Positions 25,930 through 34,995 of a DNA stretch of 34,995 bases are shown here, in pieces. Under the pieces are notes generated by a model. That model was not told the DNA's origin, searched no databases, and saw nothing but the letters and a program-made list of their open reading frames with translations. Source of the stretch: Alphaproteobacteria bacterium (GTDB lineage Bacteria > Pseudomonadota > Alphaproteobacteria > Micavibrionales > Micavibrionaceae). The translations under genes and the position numbers were made by a program. How positions within the stretch are numbered: the stretch's first letter is position 1; every line of letters starts with the position of its first letter. Location of the stretch: the NCBI GenBank assembly GCA_025451095.1, contig JANWLB010000003.1, positions 1 through 34,995 on the forward strand, given 5' to 3'.

Positions 25930-26745
25930 ATGTTTGCAGGAGAATTGATCGTGGATTTCAGCCTGATTCACAGTGCACTTGTTTTTTTCGTCGTCCTTTT
26001 CGGTGAAATTTTTGGATGTATATTCGGCGGCGGCGGATTTTTTATTCAGCCGGCGCTGCTGGTCGCGGGCATTCCCGCGAAAATGGCTGTTGCCAGCGAT
26101 ATTGCGGCGGCCGGCTTTGCTTCCCTGGGCTTTCTCCTGATGACAAGAAACCATTCAAGGCAGATCAGGCAGACAGCTTTTTATATGGCACCCACGCTAA
26201 TTCTGGGTGCGTTTACCGGAGGTCATATCCTGAAAACCATCCCGGAACATCTGGTTGAATTCCTGGTCCTGATCATCTGTGCGTCTGGGTTTATTTACGT
26301 CATTACCCATTTCAGGAAAAAACGGGATATTCCGGCCGCAACCGAAAGAACGCCTGTTACCCTGTGGAAAATGGCGCTCGTGGCGGCTGGGATGCTGCTG
26401 GGCTTTTACGACGGGGTTTCCGGCGCAGGCGGCGGTATTATCACGATCGCGACATTGTCGATGATTATGAGAAAAGATATGAAGACCACTATTAGCATGG
26501 CCAATTTCGTAAGTGCCACCAGTCTGCTCACCGCCGGGCTGACTTTCCTTTATCTGGGCTTGCTGGACCTGAAACTTCTGGCGCTGATGGTTCCTGCGGC
26601 TTTTCTCGCAGGCAGTTTTGCCGCCCGGATCAGTGATGTTTTGCCTGAGCGGCTGCTGCGGGGCGTTTATGCCGTGGTTTTGGCCGCCCTGCTTCTTTAT
26701 CTGGCCGGGGGCATGCTTCAGGATTACGGGCTGCTGCCATTATAA
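25930..26745 (+). CDS. Sulfite exporter TauE/SafE family permease
   Basis: Multi-pass; 'GGGGFFIQPALLVAGIPAKMAVASD' and 'GFYDGVSGAGGGIITIATLSMIM' are typical TauE/SafE repeats. Confidence 0.88.
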   Translation: MFAGELIVDFSLIHSALVFFVVLFGEIFGCIFGGGGFFIQPALLVAGIPAKMAVASDIAAAGFASLGFLLMTRNHSRQIRQTAFYMAPTLILGAFTGGHILKTIPEHLVEFLVLIICASGFIYVITHFRKKRDIPAATERTPVTLWKMALVAAGMLLGFYDGVSGAGGGIITIATLSMIMRKDMKTTISMANFVSATSLLTAGLTFLYLGLLDLKLLALMVPAAFLAGSFAARISDVLPERLLRGVYAVVLAALLLYLAGGMLQDYGLLPL

Positions 26746-26819
26746 ACTGTATAGACAAACCTCTGTAAAATAGCTAAAAAACCCTGTTCGCGGCAATCTG
26801 CACTGAATTTTCCAAGAAT

Positions 26820-26904
<85 letters not shown>

Positions 26905-26970
26905 GTCGGGTCCCGCCGGATTTTGACAAACTGAACGGTACTTTTTTAAAAATTTGAAAGATAAGGCGCC

Positions 26971-28404
26971 ATGAAGATCAAGGAACTGAAAAAAGACGGT
27001 CTGCACTATGAAATGGAAGTCACTGTCGAGGCCAGCGAGATTGACAGGAAGATCGATGAGCGTCTGCACGAAGTCGGCAAAACGCTGAAACTGCCCGGCT
27101 TTCGCCCCGGAAAGGTGCCCCTGAACATTCTTAAGCAGCGTTACGGGCGCTCCGTTATGGGCGATGTTCTTGAGGTCGCCGTCAATGACACCACTACGAA
27201 GGCGCTCCAGGAAAAGGGTCTGCGCCCCGCGCTTCAGCCCAAGGTCGAGGTGAAGCAGTTTGACGAGGGCAAGGATCTGACCTACACCGTGGCGGTTGAG
27301 CTGATGCCTGAGTTCAAAATTATGGACCTGAAAGCGATCAAGGTCGAAAAGCCGGTCACGAAGCCGGAGAAAAAAGCTATCGACGAAACGCTGGAGCGTA
27401 TCGCCAAACAGAACAGTGAGAGCGAGCCGATCAAATCGCCGCGCGGTGCAAAGGAAGGCGATATCCTGATCATCGATTTCCACGGCAAGACCAAGGCGGG
27501 CAAGGCCTATCCCGGCATGCACAGCCATGACCACAGGCTGGAACTGGGCAGCAACCAGTTCATTCCCGGCTTTGAGCCCCAGCTGGTCGGCAAGAAAGCC
27601 GGCGAGAAGGTTCATGTGGAAGTGACATTCCCCACACCGTATCACATGGCGGAGCTAGCCGGCGTTGAAGCCATCTTCGACGTTGATATTAAGGAGATTC
27701 ACGAGCCCAAGACGGCCGAGATCAACGACGAGTTCGCCAAAAAGCTGGGCTTCGACAACGAAAAGGCCCTGCGCGAGACAATCGAAAAGCAGATTAAGTC
27801 GCAGTACGACCAGTTCAGCCGCATGAAAATGAAGCGCGGCCTGCTGGATGCGCTGGACGAGGGGCATACATTCCCGATCCCGTCCGGGCTGATGAACATG
27901 GAGTTTGACAGTATCCTGCGCCAGATCAAGGCGGAGCGTCAGGCAGAAACCGTCAAAGGCAAGCCGGAACTGACGAAGGACGAAGAAGAAGAGCTGCATG
28001 CGATTGCCGAGCGTCGGGTGCGCCTGGGCATGGTGCTGGCCGAGATCGGGCGTCTGAACAATATCCAGGTTCAGGATCAGGAACTGCAGCGCGCCGTGAT
28101 CATGGAAGCGCAGCGTTACCCGGGCCAGGAGGCCGAGGTGTTTGAATTCTTCCGCAAGAATCGCCAGGCTCTGGAGTCACTCCGTGCGCCGGTGTTCGAG
28201 GATAAGGTCATCGACTTTATCGCTGAGCTGGCCTCTGTCACTGAAAAAGAGGTGACGCTGGAGGAGCTGACCGCCGAAGACGAGGAATCCTACCTTGAGA
28301 AGAAAGGCGGCAAATCGTCGAAATCTTCCGGCAAAGCCGAGGAAGGCAAGGGCGGGGGCTCGGACACGAAAAAGGCCTCCGGCGGTAAAAAAGCGGCGAA
28401 GTAG
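26971..28404 (+). CDS. tig: Trigger factor
   Basis: 'KLPGFRPGKVPLNILKQRYG' ribosome-binding signature; FKBP-like domain; position before clpP. Confidence 0.97.
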   Translation: MKIKELKKDGLHYEMEVTVEASEIDRKIDERLHEVGKTLKLPGFRPGKVPLNILKQRYGRSVMGDVLEVAVNDTTTKALQEKGLRPALQPKVEVKQFDEGKDLTYTVAVELMPEFKIMDLKAIKVEKPVTKPEKKAIDETLERIAKQNSESEPIKSPRGAKEGDILIIDFHGKTKAGKAYPGMHSHDHRLELGSNQFIPGFEPQLVGKKAGEKVHVEVTFPTPYHMAELAGVEAIFDVDIKEIHEPKTAEINDEFAKKLGFDNEKALRETIEKQIKSQYDQFSRMKMKRGLLDALDEGHTFPIPSGLMNMEFDSILRQIKAERQAETVKGKPELTKDEEEELHAIAERRVRLGMVLAEIGRLNNIQVQDQELQRAVIMEAQRYPGQEAEVFEFFRKNRQALESLRAPVFEDKVIDFIAELASVTEKEVTLEELTAEDEESYLEKKGGKSSKSSGKAEEGKGGGSDTKKASGGKKAAK

Positions 28405-28633
28405 TCAGCGCGATATGTCGGGAATCGTGCCCGGCCCCGATACCGTCCCTGTGCCGGCGCCGGGCGGCATGTGCTGACAAACGGCAGCGGCAAATAATAT
28501 AATGAAAATAATGCTGTGGAAGGCCGGTTTTTGGCCGCATGCCGCTCCGCCACCCCCTTGAATTAATCACTATACCGCTATACCGTTAATACGACACTTC
28601 TGACCCAATACTACAGCAGCGGGATATCCAGCC

Positions 28634-29275
28634 ATGAGCGAGCGCGACATTATTGACCTTACATACGGTTACCTGATTCCCACCGTCATCGAGCAGACAA
28701 ACCGGGGGGAGCGGGCTTACGACATCTACTCCCGCCTCCTGAAAGAGCGCATTGTTTTTCTTACCGGCGAGGTCAATGATCACGTCTCCAGTGTAATTTG
28801 CGCGCAGCTGCTGTTCCTTGAGTCAGAAAACCCCAAGAAGGACATTTCTTTTTACATCAATTCGCCGGGCGGTGTCGTGACCTCGGGTCTGGCCATGTAC
28901 GATACAATGCAGTACGTCAAGCCTGACGTATCCACCGTCTGTATCGGCCAGGCGGCCTCGATGGGCTCGCTATTGCTGGCTTCCGGCCACGCCGGCAAGC
29001 GTTATGCGCTGCCCCATGCCCGGATCATGATCCACCAGCCGCATGGCGGCGCGCATGGCCAGGCTTCGGATATCGAAATCCAGGCCAAGGAAATCCTGCG
29101 TCTTCGGGCCATGCTGAACGAGATTTATGTACGCCATACGGGCCAGAAGCTGTCCTCTATTGAAAAGGCAATGGACCGCGACAATTTCATGTCATCGGAC
29201 GAGGCTCAGAAATTCGGACTCATCGACCATGTCGTCAGGTCGCGCCCCGATACTGAAGAAAACGCGAAAAAATAG
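28634..29275 (+). CDS. clpP: ATP-dependent Clp protease proteolytic subunit ClpP
   Basis: '[33 protein letters not shown]', '[14 protein letters not shown]', '[10 protein letters not shown]'. Confidence 0.98.
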   Translation: MSERDIIDLTYGYLIPTVIEQTNRGERAYDIYSRLLKERIVFLTGEVNDHVSSVICAQLLFLESENPKKDISFYINSPGGVVTSGLAMYDTMQYVKPDVSTVCIGQAASMGSLLLASGHAGKRYALPHARIMIHQPHGGAHGQASDIEIQAKEILRLRAMLNEIYVRHTGQKLSSIEKAMDRDNFMSSDEAQKFGLIDHVVRSRPDTEENAKK

Positions 29276-29389
29276 GTAAAACAAGCCGGATGCCTTGATT
29301 TGAAGGGGAATAAACCCATTTCAGAGATGGAGCCGGTATTTTGGCAACCTTCCCTTAACCACTGTGGCTTAGAGTTAGGAAGGGGCAGT

Positions 29390-29406
29390 TTAAGTTTTTC
29401 TTAACC
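29390..29406 (+). promoter_or_regulatory. Perfect CtrA-type box TTAA-N7-TTAACC upstream of lon
   Basis: ttaa gtttttc ttaacc, ending 24 bp before the lon ATG; an additional TTAACCA half-site at 29355-29361. Confidence 0.5.
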
Positions 29407-29430
29407 AGCGGGATATGAGGTCGTAAGCGT

Positions 29431-31845
29431 ATGATTGGTTTGTCTTCTAATAAAGAAACCGGCCTGCCTGTCCTTCCTTTGCGCGATATCGTTGTATTCC
29501 CGCACATGATCGTGCCGCTCTTTGTCGGCCGGGAAAAGTCGGTGCGCGCGCTGGAGCAGGTCATGCGCGAAGACAAGCAAATCCTTCTCGCCACCCAGAA
29601 AACCCCGGCGCAGGACGATCCTGGTCCTGACGATCTTTATTCCGTCGGCACAGTCGGCACGATCCTGCAGCTTCTCAAACTTCCTGACGGCACCGTCAAG
29701 GTCCTGGTCGAGGGTAGCAAGCGCGTTAGAATCAAGAAATGCGTTCTGAAGGATAATTTTCTCGAGGGCACGATTGAGCCGGTCGAAGACCAGACGCCGC
29801 GCGATGAGGAGCTTGAGGCACTGGCCCGCGCCGCTGTCGTGCAGTTCGAGCAATACGTCAAGCTGAACAAAAAAATACCGCCCGAAGTTATTGTTTCCAT
29901 CGCGCAGATTGATGAGCCGTCCAAGCTGGCTGACACGATCGCGGCGCATATGGCTCTCAAGATCGAGGAGAAGCAGCAGCTTCTGGAGCTGGCCAACACG
30001 GCCGACCGCCTGGAAAAGATTTTTGGCTACATGGAGGGCGAGATCGGCGTCCTTCAAGTGGAAAAACGCATCCGCAACCGCGTCAAGCGGCAGATGGAAA
30101 AGACGCAGCGCGAGTATTATCTCAACGAGCAGCTCAAAGCCATCCAGAAAGAACTGGGTGAAGGTGAGGGTTTCGACGAGATGGAAGAGCTCGCCAAGAA
30201 GATCGAGCAGACCAAGCTTTCCAAAGAGGCGCGTGAAAAGGCCGAGCACGAGCTTAAGAAGCTGCGCCAGATGAGCCCGATGTCGGCGGAAGCCACGGTC
30301 GTACGCAATTATCTGGACTGGATTCTCTCCGTGCCCTGGGACAAGCGCACGCGTGTGAAAAAAGACATCAAGGCCGCAAAAAAAATCCTGGATCAGGATC
30401 ATTATGGCCTGGAAAAAGTCAAAGAGCGCATTCTTGAATATCTGGCCGTCCAACAGCGGACCAAGAAGGTCAAGGGTCCCATTTTGTGCCTCGTCGGCCC
30501 GCCGGGCGTCGGTAAAACCTCGCTGGGCCAGTCCATTGCCCGAGCGACCAACCGCAATTTCGTGCGCGTGTCGCTGGGCGGCGTGCGGGACGAAAGCGAA
30601 ATCCGCGGCCACCGTCGCACCTACATCGGCGCGATGCCGGGCAAGATTATTCAGGGCATGAAAAAAGCCAAATCCAGCAATCCGTTTTTTCTGCTGGACG
30701 AGGTGGACAAGCTGGGATCAGACTGGCGCGGCGACCCGAGTGCAGCGCTGCTCGAGGTTCTTGATCCTGAACAGAATGGCAAGTTCAACGATCACTATCT
30801 TGAGCTGGATTACGATCTTTCCGATGTCATGTTCGTCTGCACGGCCAACACGACGGTGACCCTGCCGCGGCCCCTGCTGGACCGGATGGAGGTCATACGC
30901 ATTTCAGGCTACACTGAGGACGAAAAACTGCAAATCGTGAAGCAGCACATCCTGAAGAAGCAGATGAAGGGCGCCGGGCTCAAGCCGGGCGAGTGCAATA
31001 TCAATGACGGCGCAATACGCCATCTGATCCGCTATTACACGCGGGAGGCAGGCGTTCGTAACCTGGAGCGCGAGCTGGCCAATCTTTGCCGTAAGGCGAT
31101 CAAGGACATATTGATGCGCGGCCGCTCGAGGGTCAGCATCACATCCGGAAATCTTGAAAAATACGCCGGGGTGAAAAAATTCCGCTACGGTGAAGTGGAG
31201 GAACGCGACCGGGTCGGCGTCGTCAACGGCCTGGCCTACACGGAATTCGGCGGCGATCTTTTGTCGATCGAGGCTGTGACCATGCCCGGCAAGGAAGGCA
31301 AGGTTACGACAACCGGCAATATCAAGGAAGTGATGAAGGAATCCATCACAGTTGCTGAAATGCTTGTAAAGTCGCGGGCTTCGCAGCTGGGCATCGATTT
31401 CGGCAGACTGAACGAGCGCAGCATCCACGTGCACGTGCCTGAAGGCGCTACGCCCAAGGACGGTCCGTCGGCCGGTGCGGCGATGGTCACGGCCATTGTC
31501 TCGGCCCTGACAGGGATCGAGGTTCGCAAGGACGTCGCCATGACGGGCGAGGTGAATCTTCGTGGTTATGTGACGGCTATTGGCGGCCTGAAGGAAAAAC
31601 TTCTGGCGGCCCTGCGCGGCGGCATCAAGAAAGTTCTGATACCCAAGGACAATGAAAAGGATCTGGCTGAAATTCCTGACAAGGTGAAAAAAGGTCTGCA
31701 GATCATCCCCGTTAACACGATCGAAGAGGTTCTCTCCCACGCCCTGATCCGGCTGCCCGAGCCCTTGCCGCCCGAAGGCGAGAAGCTCGACCCGGCCGCT
31801 GTAAAAGGTGCGGACAACAAGGGCGAAGGCGTAATTCGCCATTGA
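29431..31845 (+). CDS. lon: ATP-dependent protease Lon
   Basis: Walker A '[18 protein letters not shown]', catalytic '[21 protein letters not shown]', '[22 protein letters not shown]'. Confidence 0.98.
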   Translation: MIGLSSNKETGLPVLPLRDIVVFPHMIVPLFVGREKSVRALEQVMREDKQILLATQKTPAQDDPGPDDLYSVGTVGTILQLLKLPDGTVKVLVEGSKRVRIKKCVLKDNFLEGTIEPVEDQTPRDEELEALARAAVVQFEQYVKLNKKIPPEVIVSIAQIDEPSKLADTIAAHMALKIEEKQQLLELANTADRLEKIFGYMEGEIGVLQVEKRIRNRVKRQMEKTQREYYLNEQLKAIQKELGEGEGFDEMEELAKKIEQTKLSKEAREKAEHELKKLRQMSPMSAEATVVRNYLDWILSVPWDKRTRVKKDIKAAKKILDQDHYGLEKVKERILEYLAVQQRTKKVKGPILCLVGPPGVGKTSLGQSIARATNRNFVRVSLGGVRDESEIRGHRRTYIGAMPGKIIQGMKKAKSSNPFFLLDEVDKLGSDWRGDPSAALLEVLDPEQNGKFNDHYLELDYDLSDVMFVCTANTTVTLPRPLLDRMEVIRISGYTEDEKLQIVKQHILKKQMKGAGLKPGECNINDGAIRHLIRYYTREAGVRNLERELANLCRKAIKDILMRGRSRVSITSGNLEKYAGVKKFRYGEVEERDRVGVVNGLAYTEFGGDLLSIEAVTMPGKEGKVTTTGNIKEVMKESITVAEMLVKSRASQLGIDFGRLNERSIHVHVPEGATPKDGPSAGAAMVTAIVSALTGIEVRKDVAMTGEVNLRGYVTAIGGLKEKLLAALRGGIKKVLIPKDNEKDLAEIPDKVKKGLQIIPVNTIEEVLSHALIRLPEPLPPEGEKLDPAAVKGADNKGEGVIRH

Positions 31846-31969
31846 GCGGCCCCTGAAAAGCCATAGGATTAATTCATTCCGGTCAAGTGATTCGAGAGCG
31901 CAGGGCAGAGTCTTCTGCGCTTCCGGTTCTTTGGCCTTGTATATAAACCTAGACAAAGAGGGGTTCCCC

Positions 31970-32248
31970 GTGAACAAAGCAGAACTGATCAATGCCGTTG
32001 CCAAGAAAGCAGGCCTTTCCAAGGCGCAGGCGCAGAAAACCGTCGAAGCCACATTTGATACGATCCGCATGGCGCTCAAGAAAAGCAGCGATGTTCGTCT
32101 GGTCGGATTCGGAACCTTTACCGTTTCCCGCCGCGCCGCTTCGGAAGGGCGTAACCCCCGCACAGGCCAAAAAATCAAGATACCGGCCCGCAAGCAGCCG
32201 AAATTCCGTGCCGGCAAGGAACTGAAAGACGCCGTCAACGGCCGCTAG
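31970..32248 (+). CDS. hupB: DNA-binding protein HU
   Basis: 'NKAELINAVAKKAGLSKAQAQKTVEATFDTI...VGFGTFTVSRRAASEGRNPRTGQKIKIPARKQPKFRAGKELKDAVN'; GTG start at 31970. Confidence 0.97.
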   Translation: MNKAELINAVAKKAGLSKAQAQKTVEATFDTIRMALKKSSDVRLVGFGTFTVSRRAASEGRNPRTGQKIKIPARKQPKFRAGKELKDAVNGR

Positions 32249-32271
32249 TTTAAGTTTAGTGATCAAGGAAA

Positions 32272-32301
32272 AACCGGGCGTGTCCATGCCCGGTTTTTTT
32301 T
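32272..32301 (+). terminator. Rho-independent terminator downstream of hupB
   Basis: AACCGGGC-N8-GCCCGGTT followed by a T-tract. Confidence 0.9.
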
Positions 32302-32391
32302 AGAGAAGGGGGCTGTCCGAGAGGGATTGTCTTTTGTGTCCCGGCCTTGCTAAGATCTTTCCGGAAACAGAAAAAAAGCAGGGAGACAAAC

Positions 32392-32664
32392 ATGGCCGCG
32401 CAGGATCCGCTCGATACAATCCCCGATCATCTTAAGACGAAGTTCACCCCTTTGATCAGAAAAGCCTTTGAAGAAGTAAGGCAGCTGATGGCCGATGCTG
32501 AACAGGTACCGGACCCGGAGAGCGATCCCGTGCTGGTCAGGATGAGGACTACGGTCCTGGGGCGTGTGGAGATGCTTGCCGCCGAGTTTGAGGCCGATGG
32601 GGGTACCGAGGGCCAGTGGAATATCCTGGCTCCGGCTATAGATTACGGCCGCTTTAATCCTTGA
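32392..32664 (+). CDS. Hypothetical small acidic protein
   Basis: Start at 32392 (MAAQDPLDTIPDHLKTKF) preceded by 'agggaga' RBS; soluble, acidic. Confidence 0.6.
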   Translation: MAAQDPLDTIPDHLKTKFTPLIRKAFEEVRQLMADAEQVPDPESDPVLVRMRTTVLGRVEMLAAEFEADGGTEGQWNILAPAIDYGRFNP

Positions 32665-32701
32665 TTTTCCGTCCTGATGCCTTTAAAACCAGCCGTGGAA
32701 T

Positions 32702-32776
32702 GCGCGGTTAGCTCAGCGGTAGAGCAACTCGTTTACACCGAGTGGGTCGGGGGTTCAATCCCCTCACCGCGCACCA
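32702..32776 (+). tRNA. tRNA-Val (anticodon TAC)
   Basis: gcgcggttagctcagcggtagagcaactcgtttacaccgagtgggtcgggggttcaatcccctcaccgcgcacca; complete cloverleaf with CCA. Confidence 0.96.
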
Positions 32777-32817
32777 TTTAACACAGCAGTCCGGCAGCAG
32801 CATTGGAACATAGAATA

Positions 32818-34092
32818 TCAGGCTGTCTTGACTTTGGTTTTCTCTTTTTCTTTTGAACCTCCGCCTGAGGCGGCTTCTTTTTCAGCCAGATGCAAGGAAA
32901 AATCTCTGTAATTCCTAAGGCGGCTGAGCTGTATTTTGGCGGCGGTTATAAAATTCTCGCAAATGTTTTTCTCTTCCTTGCTCTGAACTTTTTCTTTCAG
33001 GGCCGTCATGACGGGAAGAAGGACCCGGTAATAGGTCTGGTTCGCAGCCAGTACCTGTTCCTCGGCGCGCATGATCAGCTCTTCGTGCCGGGGATGATTG
33101 GTCTGAATTTTATCTATGACATGACTGAGAACGCGGCGCATTGAGCGGGGAGCCCTGGGGCCGGGAATCAGAAGAAACGAAGCGAGGGTTATGCCATCCG
33201 TTTTTTCGCCTATATCCGGCAGATGGAAGCTCAGATCCTTTACGGGATCGGCGACGTCTTTGTGCTTCGCGATTTTAGGGGCGGAGTGCACCCTTAAAAT
33301 GCCCAGATCCTGCAAATCGATATCCAGTGGAACGGACCGTGTGAAGGGTGGGTCCTGGTCGACATAGCCATAGTTGAGCCAGGTATCGAGGGAATCGTAG
33401 GGGCCGTAATAGGCAAAGCATTCATTGGGGTTGTAACCCCTGTCTTCGGAAAGCGGCGGGGAACGGCCTATGCTCAGGTAGTTCTCTTCAAATTCCGCGC
33501 CGCCCTGAAAATAAGCGCCCCTGTGGTGATGGTTCATAAAATCAATGATGGGCATCAGGACAATGGTGGGCTCGGTGTCTCGTTTGTTCCTGTAGCCAAG
33601 GGTTCTGGTTCTCAGAAAAGAGTCGATAATAAGCTCTTCCCGCTTTCCCTCGCTCATCAGTTGTTCAAAGTGGAGAATGTTTCCAACGTTTCTTCCGCGT
33701 TTCACCAGTGCCAGAATTTCTGGCTTGTCCATTAAAAAAATCCAGGGCGATGTCTTGATGTGTTGGGGGACTTTTTTTGTAAGATTATAGAGTTCAAGAA
33801 TGGTTTCCATGATTTTGACGGCTTGTGGGGGTATATCCGGCTCATGGGACTTGATGACAAATTCATCGTTGACTATAGAAAGTTTGAATTTTTCGACAGG
33901 GGCCAGGGAGTCGTGGTGAACGCGGATCAGGGGCTGGCGCTTGTCGCTCGGCGGCGCTTCTATGGTCAGGTCGCCGCCCGATTCTTTCAAAATTATATTT
34001 TCAGCGAATGTGCCGCCGTTCTCTTTTGTCAGCGTATAAAGCCTCTCGATGCAACGCTCGATTTCCTTGTTTTCCGCGATAATTTTTACCAT
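32818..34092 (-). CDS. SET-domain / Rubisco-LSMT-like (SETD3-like) protein, putative protein methyltransferase
   Basis: 'SFLRTRTLGYRN...IVLMPIIDFMNHHHRGA' (cf. SR.F...L.P..D..NH) followed by 'NECFAYYGPYDSLDTWLNYGYVDQDPPF' (cf. EIFISYGP.SN.ELL..YGFV...NP) and a helical C-terminal region. Confidence 0.6.
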   Translation of the reverse strand: MVKIIAENKEIERCIERLYTLTKENGGTFAENIILKESGGDLTIEAPPSDKRQPLIRVHHDSLAPVEKFKLSIVNDEFVIKSHEPDIPPQAVKIMETILELYNLTKKVPQHIKTSPWIFLMDKPEILALVKRGRNVGNILHFEQLMSEGKREELIIDSFLRTRTLGYRNKRDTEPTIVLMPIIDFMNHHHRGAYFQGGAEFEENYLSIGRSPPLSEDRGYNPNECFAYYGPYDSLDTWLNYGYVDQDPPFTRSVPLDIDLQDLGILRVHSAPKIAKHKDVADPVKDLSFHLPDIGEKTDGITLASFLLIPGPRAPRSMRRVLSHVIDKIQTNHPRHEELIMRAEEQVLAANQTYYRVLLPVMTALKEKVQSKEEKNICENFITAAKIQLSRLRNYRDFSLHLAEKEAASGGGSKEKEKTKVKTA

Positions 34093-34249
34093 ATGAAATT
34101 CCCCGGGGCCCTTTTGTGACCGCTACATCGTTGCACATCAGGGCAGGCGTTTCAAGAAAGGCCGTGGGGGATTGCCCATGCTGCGTTGCGCATTGAAAAA
34201 TCCCGCAAAAAAGGCTAACAGATAGGCTTGAGCAGGGAGAGTGGGCTTC

Positions 34250-34995
34250 ATGATTATCGGCTGTCCAAAGGAAATCAAGGCGCAGGAGCACAGGGTCGGA
34301 CTTGTTCCTTCTTCGGTGAAGGAATTCGTTGCGCACGGTCACAAGGTTCTGGTTGAATCCGGTGCCGGTAACGGCATCAATTTTTCAGACGCTGATTATA
34401 TGGCTGCCGGCGCGGAGATCGGCAAGACGGCGAAGGACGTTTTTGCGCAGGCCGATATGATCATCAAGGTCAAGGAGCCCCAGGCGCAGGAATGCGTGAT
34501 GCTTCGTGAGGACCAGGTGCTCTTCACCTATCTTCACCTGGCCGCTGACCCCGAGCAGGCGAAGGGGCTCATGAAATCGCGCTGTGTCGCTATCGCCTAT
34601 GAAACCGTGACAGGCCGCGATGGACGCGGCTTGCCGCTGCTGGCGCCGATGAGCGAGGTGGCCGGCCGGCTTTCGGTTCTGGTGGGTGCTTTCAATCTTC
34701 AGAAGCATGCGGGGGGAACGGGCCGCCTGATTTCCGGTGTGCCGGGTGTTCTGCCGGCGCGAGTCCTCGTCATCGGCGGTGGCGTGGCGGGTTTCAACGC
34801 GGCGCGTGTCGCGGTCGGCATGGGGGCGGATGTCATGATCCTGGACAAAGACCATGACCGCATGCGTTTTCTCGACGATTATTTCCGTGGCGCCGCGCGC
34901 GTGGTCTATTCCAGCCGCGATGCGATCGAAAAGGCGCTGCCGTCTGCCGATCTGATCATTGGCGCCATCCTTATTCCCGGCGCTTCGGCGCCCAA
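34250..34995 (+). CDS. ald: Alanine dehydrogenase (5' part, runs off the window)
   Basis: Start ATG 34250; MIIGCPKEIKAQEHRVGLVPSSVKEFVAHGHKVLVESGAGNGINFSDADY...SGVPGVLPARVLVIGGGVAGFNAARVAVGMGADV; no stop before the window end, so absent from the ORF track. Confidence 0.92.
   Translation, partial: MIIGCPKEIKAQEHRVGLVPSSVKEFVAHGHKVLVESGAGNGINFSDADYMAAGAEIGKTAKDVFAQADMIIKVKEPQAQECVMLREDQVLFTYLHLAADPEQAKGLMKSRCVAIAYETVTGRDGRGLPLLAPMSEVAGRLSVLVGAFNLQKHAGGTGRLISGVPGVLPARVLVIGGGVAGFNAARVAVGMGADVMILDKDHDRMRFLDDYFRGAARVVYSSRDAIEKALPSADLIIGAILIPGASAP

Noticed and set aside
29401-30612. 403-aa minus-strand ORF
   Set aside because: Antisense shadow of lon.
30904-32238. 444-aa minus-strand ORF spanning lon 3' end and hupB
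   Set aside because: Shadow of two well-supported genes on the opposite strand; low-complexity composition.
34250-34995. Call as NAD(P) transhydrogenase alpha subunit (pntA)
   Set aside because: The N-terminus (PKEIKAQEHRVGLVPSSVKEFVAHGH) and SGVPGVLPARVLVIGGGVAG fit alanine dehydrogenase better, although the truncated end prevents a full check.

Overview
The window is a mostly housekeeping segment of an alphaproteobacterial chromosome. Support for that placement: fliR-flhB-cckA gene order, a CckA-type hybrid kinase, an alpha-type SOS box at recA, and tig-clpP-lon-hupB. From left to right it contains fliR, flhB and cckA; two small membrane proteins on the minus strand; recA; a Crp-family regulator followed by a class I cyclic-nucleotide-phosphodiesterase-like gene; endonuclease V; an mdh-smpB operon; two exported proteins that appear to share a paralogous N-terminal domain (one with a TcpQ-like C-terminus); a degenerate-GGDEF/EAL protein; parE; a double-hotdog thioesterase; an exported protein of unknown function; glnA; tRNA-His; nnrD/E; a TauE/SafE permease; tRNA-Leu; tig, clpP, lon and hupB; tRNA-Val; a SET/Rubisco-LSMT-like protein; and the 5' part of alanine dehydrogenase. 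The most interesting candidate system is at 7522-9455. It combines a canonical cNMP-binding Crp-like regulator, a perfect TGTGA-N6-TCACA operator overlapping its stop codon, and a downstream gene carrying the eukaryote-type PDE signature (YHNxxH ... HDVDHPGxxN). This suggests a self-contained cyclic-nucleotide sensing and degradation circuit. Other notable items are a SETD3/LSMT-like SET protein, the absence of clpX between clpP and lon, a perfect CtrA-type box in front of lon, and two different types of LexA-like box in front of recA. All calls are from reading the sequence and translations; no database searches were run.
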